Positions 33,924 through 41,805 of a stretch of 64,000 bases of DNA are shown here, piece after piece. This DNA is from Nocardioides mangrovicus (GTDB taxonomy: Bacteria; Actinomycetota; Actinomycetes; Propionibacteriales; Nocardioidaceae): positions 284,257 through 348,256 of the forward strand of contig NZ_RDBE01000001.1 in the NCBI RefSeq assembly GCF_003674065.1, written 5' to 3'. The position numbers were made by a program, and so were the translations under genes. Each line of letters begins with the position of its first letter. Position 1 is the stretch's first letter. The notes below the pieces were generated by a model. It had not been told where the DNA came from. It worked only from the letters and a program-made list of their open reading frames with translations, and searched no databases.

Positions 33924-34339
33924 GCATCCGGGCCGCCGGCCCCGACGACGTCGACCGGCTGCTGGCGCTCGAGGAGGACGCGTTCGGCCGCGAGGCGTGG
34001 TCGCATCGGCTGGTGCGCGAGGCGCTGCCGTACGCGCTGGTCGGCGACGGCCCCGACCTCGGCTGGGCGGTGCTCAGCGTCGCCGGCGAGGTCGCCGACC
34101 TGCAGCGCATCGCCGCCGGGGTGCGCCGCACCGGCACCGGCACCCGGCTGCTGGCCGCCGCGCTGGGATCGGCCCGCGACGCCGGCGCCGAGCGGGTGCT
34201 GCTGGAGGTCCGCGAGGACAACGAGGCCGGCCGCGCGTTCTACGCCGCGGCCGGCTTCGTGGAGATCGACCGGCGGCGGGGGTACTACCGCGACGGGGTC
34301 GATGCGCTGGTGCTGGAGCTGGTGCTCGCCGCTGGTTGA
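33920..34339 (+). CDS. rimI: Ribosomal protein S18 N-acetyltransferase-like GNAT
   Basis: A 139-residue single-domain GNAT protein placed next to tsaB, where RimI is found in mycobacteria and relatives. The acetyl-CoA loop is RRTGTGTRLLAAALG (about 71-85), the C-terminal motif VREDNEAGRAFYAAAGFVEIDRRRGYYRDG (about 97-126) matches RimI. The RimI name follows from this motif and context. The final Gly codon and the TGA are part of a repeat of family C. It converges on the tandem HAD phosphatase gene. Confidence 0.88.
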   Translation: MSIRAAGPDDVDRLLALEEDAFGREAWSHRLVREALPYALVGDGPDLGWAVLSVAGEVADLQRIAAGVRRTGTGTRLLAAALGSARDAGAERVLLEVREDNEAGRAFYAAAGFVEIDRRRGYYRDGVDALVLELVLAAG

Positions 34340-34580
34340 GGAGGCGCGCTGGCGCCGTCTCGAGACCGAGGCCCCTACGGCTCGCTCAGCTCCGCTGGTC
34401 TTCCGGCTCGTGCCCCTGGTTCAGACCAACCCGCTGTTGCTCGGGCTGCTTCTACCGGTCTGCGCCGTGGTGGTCTCGCCGAGACGTCGCATCCTGTCGG
34501 GGGAAGACGGCGCTTCGCGCGGCGCTCTCCGCCAGGATCCGACGTCTCGGCTCCTCTGCTCTTCGCTCGCTGGGCTCGCT
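34333..34580. repeat. Intergenic repeat family C, copy 1
   Basis: Begins with GGTTGAGGAGGCGCG at the rimI stop codon and GTCTCGAGACC about 20 bp on. A main block at 34412-34580 contains CAGACCAACCCGCT and a 19-bp inverted repeat with one mismatch (34478-34496 and 34533-34551, GCCGAGACGTCGCATCCTG). It ends with CTTCGCTCGCTGGGCTCGCTTCA. The main block matches 46620-46812 in the opposite orientation. Confidence 0.7.
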
Positions 34581-34591
34581 TCAGAGCAGTG

Positions 34592-36160
34592 TCACGGCAG
34601 GTAGTACGTCGGGTTCGGCAGCTTGACGGTGCGCTTGCTGAACCCGCCCTTGAGGTCGCTGAACTGGTCGCCGATGTTGTCGACGATCGTGTAGCCCTGC
34701 CGCTGCACGTGGTGCCGGCGGCTGGACTTGTAGGCCACCGTGGAGCCCTTGAACCCGGCCGGCTTGGTGTAGTAGTTCGCGGCCGTGAAGCCCGTGTAGC
34801 CGACCTTGGCCAGGTTGGCCAGGCTGGCGGCCTTCTGCGAGGCGCTGCGACCGGTGATGCCGATGACGGTGCAACCGGCCTGCTGGGCGGCGTTGGCCAG
34901 CGAGACCATGCCCGGCACGGCGGCGAACTTCTGGCCCTGCACCCACTGGTCCTGCAGCGCGGGGTCGAAGACGAACTTCATCAGCCCGACCTCGAGGTCG
35001 TAGGTCCACAGCGTGGTGTCGTCGGTGTCGAGCACCAGGGCCGGCTTGGTGTGCCGGCGCACGCCCACGGCGCAGGCGCGCTGCAGGTAGGCGGTCTCGC
35101 GCTTCTCGATGCGCTGCAGCTGGGTCAGGTAGGGCGACGCGGAGGTGTTGGCGGTGCCGGTGCCGGTGTCGCCGTAGTAGGCCTTGACGGTGGCCTTCAC
35201 CGAGTCGATGTTGGGGATGCCCTCGCCGTCGGGCTTCGCGCCGCTGGCGCCGCCGGGCTTCATCGTGAACCGGTTGCGCGGGGCCAGCTTCGGCTGCACC
35301 ACGCCGGGCAGGTTGGTGCTCGGCAGGTAGTACGTCGGGTTCGGCAGCTTCACGTAGCGCCGGGCGTAGCCGCCCTGCAGGTCCGACCACTGGTCGCCGA
35401 AGTTGGCGACGACCGGGTAGCCCAGGTCGTTCTGGATGTGGCGCCGGGTGAGGGCCTTGAACTCCACGGTGGAGCACTTCGAGGTCGCGCACTGGATGTA
35501 GGACGGCTGCTGCGAGGAGCCGGTGCCGGTCCACTTGGTGAAGAACCGGTCGGCGGTGAAGCCGCGGTAGCCGACCTTGGCCAGGTTGGCCAGGGTGGCG
35601 GCCTTCTGGTCGTCGTTGCGGCCGGTGACGCCGAAGATCGTGTAGCCCCAGCGCTGGGCGTGGTTGACCAGTCGCACCATGCCGGGCGTGGCCGGGAAGC
35701 GCTGCTCCTGCACGTAGGTGTTCTGCAGCACGGTGTCGAAGTTGAAGTGCATGGCGTGCACTTCCATGTCGTAGGTCATCAGCGTGGTGTCGTCGGTGTC
35801 GAAGACCAGCGCCTTCTTCTGCCCGGCCTTCGGCTTGTGCGCCTTGAGCCAGGTCAGCCACTTCTTCTCGATGCGGCTCATCTGGGTGATGTAGGGGGAG
35901 TGCCGCTTGTTGGCGATGCCGTTGCCGCGGTCGCCGTAGTAGCGGGCGATGGTGGCCTTGACCGAGTCGACGTTGGGGATCCCCTCGCCGTCGGACCGGG
36001 CGCCGGACGAGCCGTCGGGCAGCATCCGGAAGTGCGTGCGTGGTGTCAGGCCGCCGCGGTGGGTGGCGTGGTCGCCGGCGGCGTGCGCCGCGGGGGCCGT
36101 GGTGAGAACGAGGGCCGTGAGAGTGGCGGCAACCGAGGCACGCCGTACCGAGATGGGCAT
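34592..36160 (-). CDS. Secreted tandem HAD acid phosphatase (class IIIB-like)
   Basis: A 522-residue exported protein with two homologous HAD domains. A signal peptide (Arg-rich start, hydrophobic core, cleavage near AHA-AG at about 27-28) precedes domain 1 (about 45-280) and domain 2 (about 300-522). Each carries motif I with the double Asp (FDTDDTTL near 118; LDTDDTTL near 378), an IFGVTGRND or VIGITGRSA motif [12 protein letters not shown] or [10 protein letters not shown] before the motif III region, and a final NFGDQWSDL or NIGDQFSDL motif IV. Both end in [10 protein letters not shown]. The substrate is unknown; phosphomonoesters or nucleotides are typical. Both domains keep catalytic Asps, so both may be active. 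Confidence 0.85.
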   Translation of the reverse strand: MPISVRRASVAATLTALVLTTAPAAHAAGDHATHRGGLTPRTHFRMLPDGSSGARSDGEGIPNVDSVKATIARYYGDRGNGIANKRHSPYITQMSRIEKKWLTWLKAHKPKAGQKKALVFDTDDTTLMTYDMEVHAMHFNFDTVLQNTYVQEQRFPATPGMVRLVNHAQRWGYTIFGVTGRNDDQKAATLANLAKVGYRGFTADRFFTKWTGTGSSQQPSYIQCATSKCSTVEFKALTRRHIQNDLGYPVVANFGDQWSDLQGGYARRYVKLPNPTYYLPSTNLPGVVQPKLAPRNRFTMKPGGASGAKPDGEGIPNIDSVKATVKAYYGDTGTGTANTSASPYLTQLQRIEKRETAYLQRACAVGVRRHTKPALVLDTDDTTLWTYDLEVGLMKFVFDPALQDQWVQGQKFAAVPGMVSLANAAQQAGCTVIGITGRSASQKAASLANLAKVGYTGFTAANYYTKPAGFKGSTVAYKSSRRHHVQRQGYTIVDNIGDQFSDLKGGFSKRTVKLPNPTYYLP

Positions 36161-36204
36161 CCGCGCAACATACTCGCGTGGTCGGACATGTCACCATCGT
36201 CGGC

Positions 36205-37257
36205 GTGTCAGACGTACCCCTGGTGCTCGGGATCGAGACCTCCTGCGACGAGACCGGTGTCGGGATCGTCCGCGGCCACGAGCTGCTCGCCGACGCTGTC
36301 GCCTCGTCCGTGGAGGAGCACGCCCGGTTCGGCGGCGTGGTGCCCGAGGTCGCCTCACGCGCCCACCTCGAGGCGATGGTGCCGACGCTGGAGCGGGCCT
36401 GCGAGACCGCGGGGGTGACGCTGGGCGACGTCGACGCGATCGCCGTGACCTCCGGCCCGGGGCTGGCCGGCGCGCTGCTGGTCGGCGTCGCCGCGGCCAA
36501 GGCGCTGGCGCTCTCGCTGGGCAAGCCGCTCTACGGCGTGAACCACCTCGCCTCCCACGTCGCCGTCGACCAGCTCGAGCACGGCGCGCTGCCCGAGCCC
36601 TGCCTGGCCATGCTGGTCTCGGGGGGACACTCCTCGCTGCTGCGCGTGTCCGACGTGACCGGCGACCACGACGGCATCGTGCCGCTGGGCGCCACGATCG
36701 ACGACGCCGCCGGCGAGGCCTTCGACAAGGTGGCCCGGCTGCTCGGGCTGCCGTTCCCCGGCGGCCCGCACATCGACCGCGCCGCCCGCGAGGGCAGCGT
36801 CACCATCGACTTCCCGCGTGGCCTCACCTCGCGCCGCGACCTCGAGCGGCACCGCTTCGACTTCTCCTTCTCGGGCCTGAAGACCGCCGTCGCCCGGTGG
36901 GTCGAGGCGCGCGAGCGCGCCGGCGAGCCGGTGCCGGTGGCCGACGTCGCCGCGTCGTTCCAGGAGGCGGTCTGCGACGTGCTGGTGCGCAAGGCGGTCG
37001 ACGCCGCGGTCACCGAGGGCGTCGAGGACATCCTGGTCGGCGGCGGCGTGGCCGCGAACTCGCGGCTGCGCGTGCTCACCGAGGAGCGGGCCGCGCAGCA
37101 CGGCATCCGGGTCCGGGTCCCTCGGCCGGGACTGTGCACCGACAACGGCGCGATGGTGGCCGCGCTCGGGGTCGAGATGGTCGCTCGCGGCCGGACGCCC
37201 TCGGCGTTGAATCTGCCGGCCGACTCCTCCCAGCCGGTCACCGAGGTGCTCGTCTGA
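36205..37257 (+). CDS. tsaD: tRNA N6-adenosine threonylcarbamoyltransferase
   Basis: A 350-residue ASKHA-fold enzyme, the catalytic subunit of t6A synthesis, acting with TsaB and TsaE encoded 2-4 kb upstream. [13 protein letters not shown] (about 7-19) and [10 protein letters not shown], with metal histidines near 114 and 118, are visible. SGGHSSL near 140, [19 protein letters not shown] near 171 and [12 protein letters not shown] near 280 are intact. GTG 36205 is chosen because it gives a short N-terminus ending in VLGIETS; an in-frame GTG at 36178 would add nine residues and cannot be excluded. It is separated from tsaB-rimI by the HAD gene, which lies on the opposite strand. Confidence 0.94.
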   Translation: MSDVPLVLGIETSCDETGVGIVRGHELLADAVASSVEEHARFGGVVPEVASRAHLEAMVPTLERACETAGVTLGDVDAIAVTSGPGLAGALLVGVAAAKALALSLGKPLYGVNHLASHVAVDQLEHGALPEPCLAMLVSGGHSSLLRVSDVTGDHDGIVPLGATIDDAAGEAFDKVARLLGLPFPGGPHIDRAAREGSVTIDFPRGLTSRRDLERHRFDFSFSGLKTAVARWVEARERAGEPVPVADVAASFQEAVCDVLVRKAVDAAVTEGVEDILVGGGVAANSRLRVLTEERAAQHGIRVRVPRPGLCTDNGAMVAALGVEMVARGRTPSALNLPADSSQPVTEVLV

Positions 37258-37273
37258 GGGGCGCCGTGGGTGG

Positions 37274-37367
37274 TGGGGTGGTCTCGACGCGCCCGCTCGC
37301 CGGGGCTCGCGGAGCTGCTCGACTACCGGTGGTCGAGGAGGTCGCCCGCGACCGTCTCGAAACCCCG
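37274..37367. repeat. Intergenic repeat, family C-related, copy 2
   Basis: In the convergent gap between tsaD and the sigma-partner gene. It contains GTCTCGACGCG, a palindrome with one mismatch (CTCGACTACC / GGTGGTCGAG, 37318-37337), TCGAGGAGGTCGC and a final GTCTCGAAACCCC. It shares the GAGGAG...GTCTCGA pattern with 34333-34368 but lacks the long hairpin. Confidence 0.55.
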
Positions 37368-37399
37368 TGACGTCCGCGCCGACGGTGACGACCCGCGGG

Positions 37400-38530
37400 C
37401 TACGGCGTCTTCTGGAGGATGTAGACGTGCTCCTCGGAGCTCGTCACCGCCGTTGCGCGGGCCAGGCTGCCGTCGACGCCGAACCGGACCAGGGCCTGGC
37501 GCTGGCCGCGTGAGTCGACGACGATCGCCAGCACGTGTGCTGCGTCCTCCCACCGCGGGGCGTAGATGCGGGTGTGGCGGGGCAGCTGCAGCGTCCGGAC
37601 GACGCCGCCGGTGCGGGCGTCGAGCAGGGCAAGCGTGCGCGGCGCGCTGCCGTCGGCGAGGCCCAGGGCATAGCGGCCGTCGCTGCTGAAGCCGGTGACC
37701 AGCAACCGCGACCGCCAGAGCACGCGGTCGGTCGCACTGCTCACCACGGCGTAGTCGCCGCGAGCGGTCTGCCCGGCCACCAGAGCGCCGGCCTCGGACG
37801 TGGCGTTGGGTGAGACCAGGGCCGGCAGCCTGCGGACACGGTCGCCCCCGTCGACCACGCGGCCGCGGCCACGACCGGCGACGGCCACGCCGCCGTCGGG
37901 CAGGAACCCGACGACGCCCGTGACGTCGGGCACCGCCCGCCGGGTGACCTGCATGCCGCCGTCGGCGAAGCCGCGTGCGATGTCCACGTGCCCGCCGTCG
38001 TCGACCCAGGCGGCCCGGCGGCCGTCGGTCGAGACCGCGGGGGGCGCACCGGGGGTGTAGCGAGCTTCGGGCGTGCCGTCGCCGGCGTAGCGGGTGAGAG
38101 CGCTCAGGTCACTGCTCGCCACCAGGAACCCGCCCGCGAACGTCGTCCAGCTCTCGTAGGCCTTCTTGCCCGGCACCGGGCGCGTGGTGCCGTCGGCCAG
38201 GTGCAGCCGCAGCCCGTAGCCGTAGCCGATCGCGGGGCGATCGCCCTGGGCCAGGTCGGTCAGCGAGCCGAGCTCGACGACCCGGGGCGCCTGGGTGGGC
38301 GTGGGGGCCGCCGGTTGGGGAGCGTGGTGCCCGCGGCCCAGCTCGCTGCCCACCCCGACCGTGGCCGCCACGGCGACCACCACGGCCACGCCCGCGATGA
38401 GGCTGGTGGCCGCGGCGCGACGCCGCCCGCGCACCTGCGCCGCGCGCCTCTGGACCGTGGCCGGCGACGCCTCGTGCAGCGGCGCGACGTCGGCGCGGTG
38501 CTGCAGGGTGCGCTCGATCAGCGTGTCCAT
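37400..38530 (-). CDS. Membrane-anchored beta-propeller-like protein, partner of the ECF sigma factor
   Basis: A 376-residue protein. The N-terminus (1-38) is cytosolic and Arg-rich with LIERTLQHRADVAPLH. One transmembrane helix lies at about 41-63, followed by a Pro-rich linker and an exported domain of repeated Gly/Asp-rich strands such as DGRRAAWVDDGG and SDGRYALGLADG that look like WD/beta-propeller blades. The start overlaps the sigma gene stop by 13 bp. The layout (short cytosolic part, helix, sensing domain) resembles an anti-sigma factor, but no zinc-binding anti-sigma motif is seen. The tsaD gene converges on it across a repeat. Confidence 0.6.
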   Translation of the reverse strand: MDTLIERTLQHRADVAPLHEASPATVQRRAAQVRGRRRAAATSLIAGVAVVVAVAATVGVGSELGRGHHAPQPAAPTPTQAPRVVELGSLTDLAQGDRPAIGYGYGLRLHLADGTTRPVPGKKAYESWTTFAGGFLVASSDLSALTRYAGDGTPEARYTPGAPPAVSTDGRRAAWVDDGGHVDIARGFADGGMQVTRRAVPDVTGVVGFLPDGGVAVAGRGRGRVVDGGDRVRRLPALVSPNATSEAGALVAGQTARGDYAVVSSATDRVLWRSRLLVTGFSSDGRYALGLADGSAPRTLALLDARTGGVVRTLQLPRHTRIYAPRWEDAAHVLAIVVDSRGQRQALVRFGVDGSLARATAVTSSEEHVYILQKTP

Positions 38531-39051
38531 GACTCCTCCTGGGTCCAGGTGCCGGCGGTGGCGAGCTCGCCGCGCAGCGTCGCCAGCGCTCGGCTGCACT
38601 GCGACTTCACGGTGCCCTCGGAGACACCGAGCACCCGGGCCACCTCGGCCACCGAGAGCTGCTCGTAGAACCGCAGCACCACCACGGCCCGCTGCTTGCG
38701 GCCCAGGACCGACAGCCGCTCCCACAGCGCCTCCTCGGCGCCGTCGTAGTGCCGGTCCTCCCCGGCCTGCTCGGGCGGGCTGTCGGTGACCACCTCCCGG
38801 TGCCGCCGGGCGCGTCGCCACAGCGAGACGTGCTCGTTGACCAGCACGCGCCGGGCGTAGCCGCCCAGGTCGTCGCGGTCGTGCAGGCGGTGCCAGGCCA
38901 GGTAGATCTTGGCCAGCGCGGTCTGGGTGAGGTCCTCGGCGGTGTGGGGGTCGCCGCACAGCAGGTACGCGGTGCGCAGCAGCCGTGGCTGGGCCCCCTG
39001 CATCCAGGCGGCGAACGCCGTCTCGCGCGCCGTGTCCCGATCCACGTCCAT
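38518..39051 (-). CDS. SigE-family ECF sigma factor
   Basis: A 177-residue extracytoplasmic-function sigma factor. Region 2 (about 20-90) contains LLRTAYLLCGDPHTAEDLTQTALAKIYLAWHRL. Region 4 (about 118-168) has LGRKQRAVVVLRFYEQLSVAEVARVLGVSEGTVKSQCSRALATLR, a helix-turn-helix for the -35 element. The ATG at 39051 is chosen since upstream in-frame starts lie in sequence without coding pattern. It overlaps the membrane-partner gene by 13 bp and is divergent from the mycothiol dehydrogenase gene. The pair is likely co-regulated, with the partner controlling sigma activity. Confidence 0.85.
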   Translation of the reverse strand: MDVDRDTARETAFAAWMQGAQPRLLRTAYLLCGDPHTAEDLTQTALAKIYLAWHRLHDRDDLGGYARRVLVNEHVSLWRRARRHREVVTDSPPEQAGEDRHYDGAEEALWERLSVLGRKQRAVVVLRFYEQLSVAEVARVLGVSEGTVKSQCSRALATLRGELATAGTWTQEESWTR

Positions 39052-39127
39052 ACCCTCACCCACGCGAGGGGCGGCCGCCTGGTTGCATCCCCTAGGTTCA
39101 AGGTGAGACGTCGACGAAGGAGATGGG

Positions 39128-40213
39128 ATGCAGCAGGTCCGCGCAGTGGTGGCCAAGGCCAAGGGCGAGCCGGTCACGATCGAGACCATCAACATCCCCG
39201 ACCCGGGGCCGGGCGAGGCGGTGGTGCAGGTGCAGGCCTGCGGCGTCTGCCACACCGACCTGCACTATCGCGAGGGCGGCATCAACGACGAGTTCCCGTT
39301 CCTGCTCGGTCACGAGGCGGCCGGGGTCGTGGAGTCGGTGGGGGAGGGCGTCACCGAGGTCGCGCCCGGCGACTTCGTGATCCTCAACTGGCGCGCCGTG
39401 TGCGGTGACTGCCGGGCCTGCGACCGCGGCGAGCCCTGGTACTGCTTCGCCACCCACAACGCCACGCAGAAGATGACGCTCGAGGACGGCACCGAGCTCT
39501 CCCCGGCGCTGGGCATCGGCGCGTTCGCGGAGAAGACGCTGGTGGCGGCCGGGCAGTGCACCAAGGTCGACCCCTCGGCCCGCCCCGCCGCCGTGGGCCT
39601 GCTCGGCTGCGGTGTGATGGCCGGGCTGGGCGCGGCCATCAACACCGGCAACGTCGGCCGTGGCAAGAGCGTCGCGGTCATCGGCTGCGGTGGCGTGGGC
39701 GCCGCCGCCATCGCGGGCTCCGCTCTCGCCGGGGCGTCGAAGGTGATCGCCGTCGACGTCGACGACCGCAAGCTCGAGGGCGCCACCAAGCTCGGCGCCA
39801 CCCACACGGTCAACAGCAAGGAGAAGGACGCCGTCGAGGCCATCCAGGCGCTCACCGACGGCAACGGCGCCGACGTCGTCATCGACGCCGTCGGGCGCCC
39901 GGAGACCTGGAAGCAGGCCTTCTACGCCCGCGACCTGGCCGGCACCGTCGTCCTGGTCGGCGTGCCCACCCCCGACATGAAGATCCCCGAGATCCCGCTC
40001 ATCGACGTCTTCGGCCGCGGCGGCGCGCTGAAGTCCAGCTGGTACGGCGACTGCCTGCCCAGCCGGGACTTCCCGATGCTGGTCGACCTCTACACCCAGG
40101 GCCGGCTCGACCTCGACGCGTTCGTCACCGAGGAGATCGGTCTCGACGACGTGGAGGCCGCCTTCGACAAGATGCACTCGGGCGACGTCCTGCGGAGCGT
40201 GGTCCTGTTCTGA
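39128..40213 (+). CDS. mscR: S-(hydroxymethyl)mycothiol dehydrogenase
   Basis: A 361-residue zinc alcohol dehydrogenase of class III using mycothiol, which oxidises the formaldehyde adduct of mycothiol and can reduce S-nitrosomycothiol. The catalytic zinc site is [13 protein letters not shown] (about 38-50) with His near 61 in GHEAAGV; the structural zinc cysteines are in [15 protein letters not shown] (about 91-105). The Rossmann motif [26 protein letters not shown] (about 184-209) binds NAD. The start ATG has a good AAGGAG site. The next gene overlaps by TGATG. Confidence 0.93.
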   Translation: MQQVRAVVAKAKGEPVTIETINIPDPGPGEAVVQVQACGVCHTDLHYREGGINDEFPFLLGHEAAGVVESVGEGVTEVAPGDFVILNWRAVCGDCRACDRGEPWYCFATHNATQKMTLEDGTELSPALGIGAFAEKTLVAAGQCTKVDPSARPAAVGLLGCGVMAGLGAAINTGNVGRGKSVAVIGCGGVGAAAIAGSALAGASKVIAVDVDDRKLEGATKLGATHTVNSKEKDAVEAIQALTDGNGADVVIDAVGRPETWKQAFYARDLAGTVVLVGVPTPDMKIPEIPLIDVFGRGGALKSSWYGDCLPSRDFPMLVDLYTQGRLDLDAFVTEEIGLDDVEAAFDKMHSGDVLRSVVLF

Positions 40214-40818
40214 TGGCCGGCATCGACCACGGCACCTCGTCGGGCACGTTCTCCCTCGACGGGCAGACCTTCGAGGTCGAGAACAACATCTGGGTGGTCG
40301 GCGACGACACCTCCTGCGTGGTGATCGACGCCCCGCACAGCGTCGACGACGTGCTGGCCGTCGTCGGTGACCGCACGGTGAGCGCCATCGTGTGCACCCA
40401 CGCCCATGACGACCACGTGCGGATCGCGCCCGACCTGCGCGAGGCCACCGGCGCACCGATCCTGCTGCACCCCGACGACCGCCCGGTCTGGGAGCTCACC
40501 CACCCCGGCCTGACCTGGGACGACGACCTCGCCGACGGCCAGGAGATCGCGGCCGGCGACACGGTGCTGCGGGTGATCCACACGCCGGGCCACGCCCCCG
40601 GCGCGGTCTGCCTGTACGCCGCCGAGCTGGGCTGCGTCTTCTCCGGCGACACCCTCTTCCAGGGCGGACCCGGTGCGACGGGCCGCTCCTTCAGCGACGA
40701 GGAGCTGATCAAGGCCTCGATCCGCTCGCGCCTGTTCGAGCTGCCCGACGAGACCGTCGTCCACACCGGCCACGGCGACGACACCACGATCGGAGCCGAG
40801 CGGGCGAACCTCGGGTGA
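40213..40818 (+). CDS. MBL-fold hydrolase paired with mycothiol dehydrogenase
   Basis: A 201-residue metallo-beta-lactamase-fold hydrolase of the glyoxalase II-like group. The zinc motif THAHDDHVR is near 62-70, HTPGHAPGAVCLY near 125-137, SGDTLFQGGPG near 146-156 and HTGHGDDT near 186-193. The start ATG overlaps the mscR stop by one base. In actinobacteria this partner is expected to hydrolyse the S-formyl-mycothiol product to formate and mycothiol; this function is known from context rather than proven here. Confidence 0.85.
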   Translation: MAGIDHGTSSGTFSLDGQTFEVENNIWVVGDDTSCVVIDAPHSVDDVLAVVGDRTVSAIVCTHAHDDHVRIAPDLREATGAPILLHPDDRPVWELTHPGLTWDDDLADGQEIAAGDTVLRVIHTPGHAPGAVCLYAAELGCVFSGDTLFQGGPGATGRSFSDEELIKASIRSRLFELPDETVVHTGHGDDTTIGAERANLG

Positions 40819-41147
40819 TCGCCCGGCCCGTGTTCGTGGCCGTGTGCGGGGCGAGCCTGTTCGTGCTGTTCCTGCCCGGCTCCGACGTGCCCACGAACGT
40901 GCCGGTGAGCGACAAGGTCGTCCACGCCGGGCTGTTCTTCCTGCTCGCGCTCACCGGTCGCTGGGCCGGGCTGAGCACGGCGACGCTGGCCGTGGAGCTG
41001 GTCCTCTACGCCGCCGCCTCGGAGGTGCTGCAGAGCGTGCTGCCGATCCACCGCGACGGCGACGTCCGCGACGCGCTGGCCGACGTCGCGGGCCTCGCGA
41101 TGGGCCTGGTCGTGGCCCGTCTGGTCCGGCGGCGCGCCCTAGGCTGA
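40815..41147 (+). CDS. VanZ family membrane protein
   Basis: A 110-residue membrane protein with four short hydrophobic helices and a hydrophilic VSDKVVHAGLFFLLAL segment (about 31-46), the VanZ-like motif, where the Asp-Lys-x-x-His pattern is conserved. The segment EVLQSVLPIHRDGDVRDALADVAG at about 69-92 is the second family motif. The exact role is unknown; VanZ proteins affect teicoplanin sensitivity in some bacteria. GTG 40815 overlaps the stop of the metallo-hydrolase gene (GTGA), so it is the third gene of the operon. Confidence 0.75.
   Translation: MIARPVFVAVCGASLFVLFLPGSDVPTNVPVSDKVVHAGLFFLLALTGRWAGLSTATLAVELVLYAAASEVLQSVLPIHRDGDVRDALADVAGLAMGLVVARLVRRRALG
41140..41145 (+). promoter_or_regulatory. 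-10-like box before the lipoprotein gene
   Basis: TAGGCT lies six bases before the ATG at 41152 and overlaps the end of the VanZ gene. Confidence 0.4.
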
Positions 41148-41151
41148 GCGC

Positions 41152-41805
41152 ATGCGTGTCTTGCTCGGGACAGGTGTGCTGCTGGGGGCCGTGCTGACGG
41201 CGGGGTGCAGTGCGCACGCCGCCACGTCGGGGAGCCACAGCTCGGCGTCGACCCCCTCGTCGTCCACGTCCACGTCGTCATCCGCCTCGCCCACCACGGC
41301 CGCCACGGGCGTGGCCGCGGGGTCGGTGCGGCGCGACGACGCCCAGCAGGGCGCCGCCTTCACCACGCCGTCGGGCAACATCACCTGCTGGCTGGAGCGC
41401 GCGAAGACCGACGACGGCGACCCGGAGGCCGGCTGCTCGATCGACGCCCGGTCCTGGTCGGCGCCGCCGTCGGACTGCCAGCTCGCCTACGGCGGCCTCA
41501 TCGCCGTCACGGGCGACGAGGCGGCGCGCTTCCTCTGCATCGGCGACATCCCGTCGTGCTTCGTGCCCACCCTGGACCAGCCCAACGCCTGCCACGGACC
41601 CAGCGGGCTGTGGTGGCACCGCACCGGCGACCCCACCCGGGGCACGGGCCAGTCGGCCGTGGCCGTGCTGTCCTACGGCACCTCCGTGCGCATCGGCCCG
41701 GTGGAGTGCACCAGCGCGTCGTCCGGGGTGAGCTGCGAGAACCACGACACCGGCCGGGGGTTTACGCTGAGCCGGGAGCGCTACACGCTCACGCCGGCGA
41801 CCTGA
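41152..41805 (+). CDS. Predicted lipoprotein with Ser/Thr-rich linker
   Basis: A 217-residue secreted lipoprotein. The signal peptide ends in VLTAGC, so Cys19 is lipidated. A linker of Ser/Thr (about 24-55) follows. The mature domain (about 65-215) has six or more cysteines (GNITCWLE, EAGCSID, SDCQLAYG, FLCIGD, SCFV, ACHG, VECTS, SCEN) likely forming disulfides. It has no recognised enzymatic domain. The 3' end overlaps the convergent MFS gene by 17 bp. The leaderless-type -10 box suggests its own promoter. Confidence 0.75.
   Translation: MRVLLGTGVLLGAVLTAGCSAHAATSGSHSSASTPSSSTSTSSSASPTTAATGVAAGSVRRDDAQQGAAFTTPSGNITCWLERAKTDDGDPEAGCSIDARSWSAPPSDCQLAYGGLIAVTGDEAARFLCIGDIPSCFVPTLDQPNACHGPSGLWWHRTGDPTRGTGQSAVAVLSYGTSVRIGPVECTSASSGVSCENHDTGRGFTLSRERYTLTPAT

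Noticed and set aside
34340-34588. Small coding gene in the rimI-HAD gap
   Set aside because: The open frames there change with the repeat copies and lack a ribosome-binding site; the segment is explained by repeat C.
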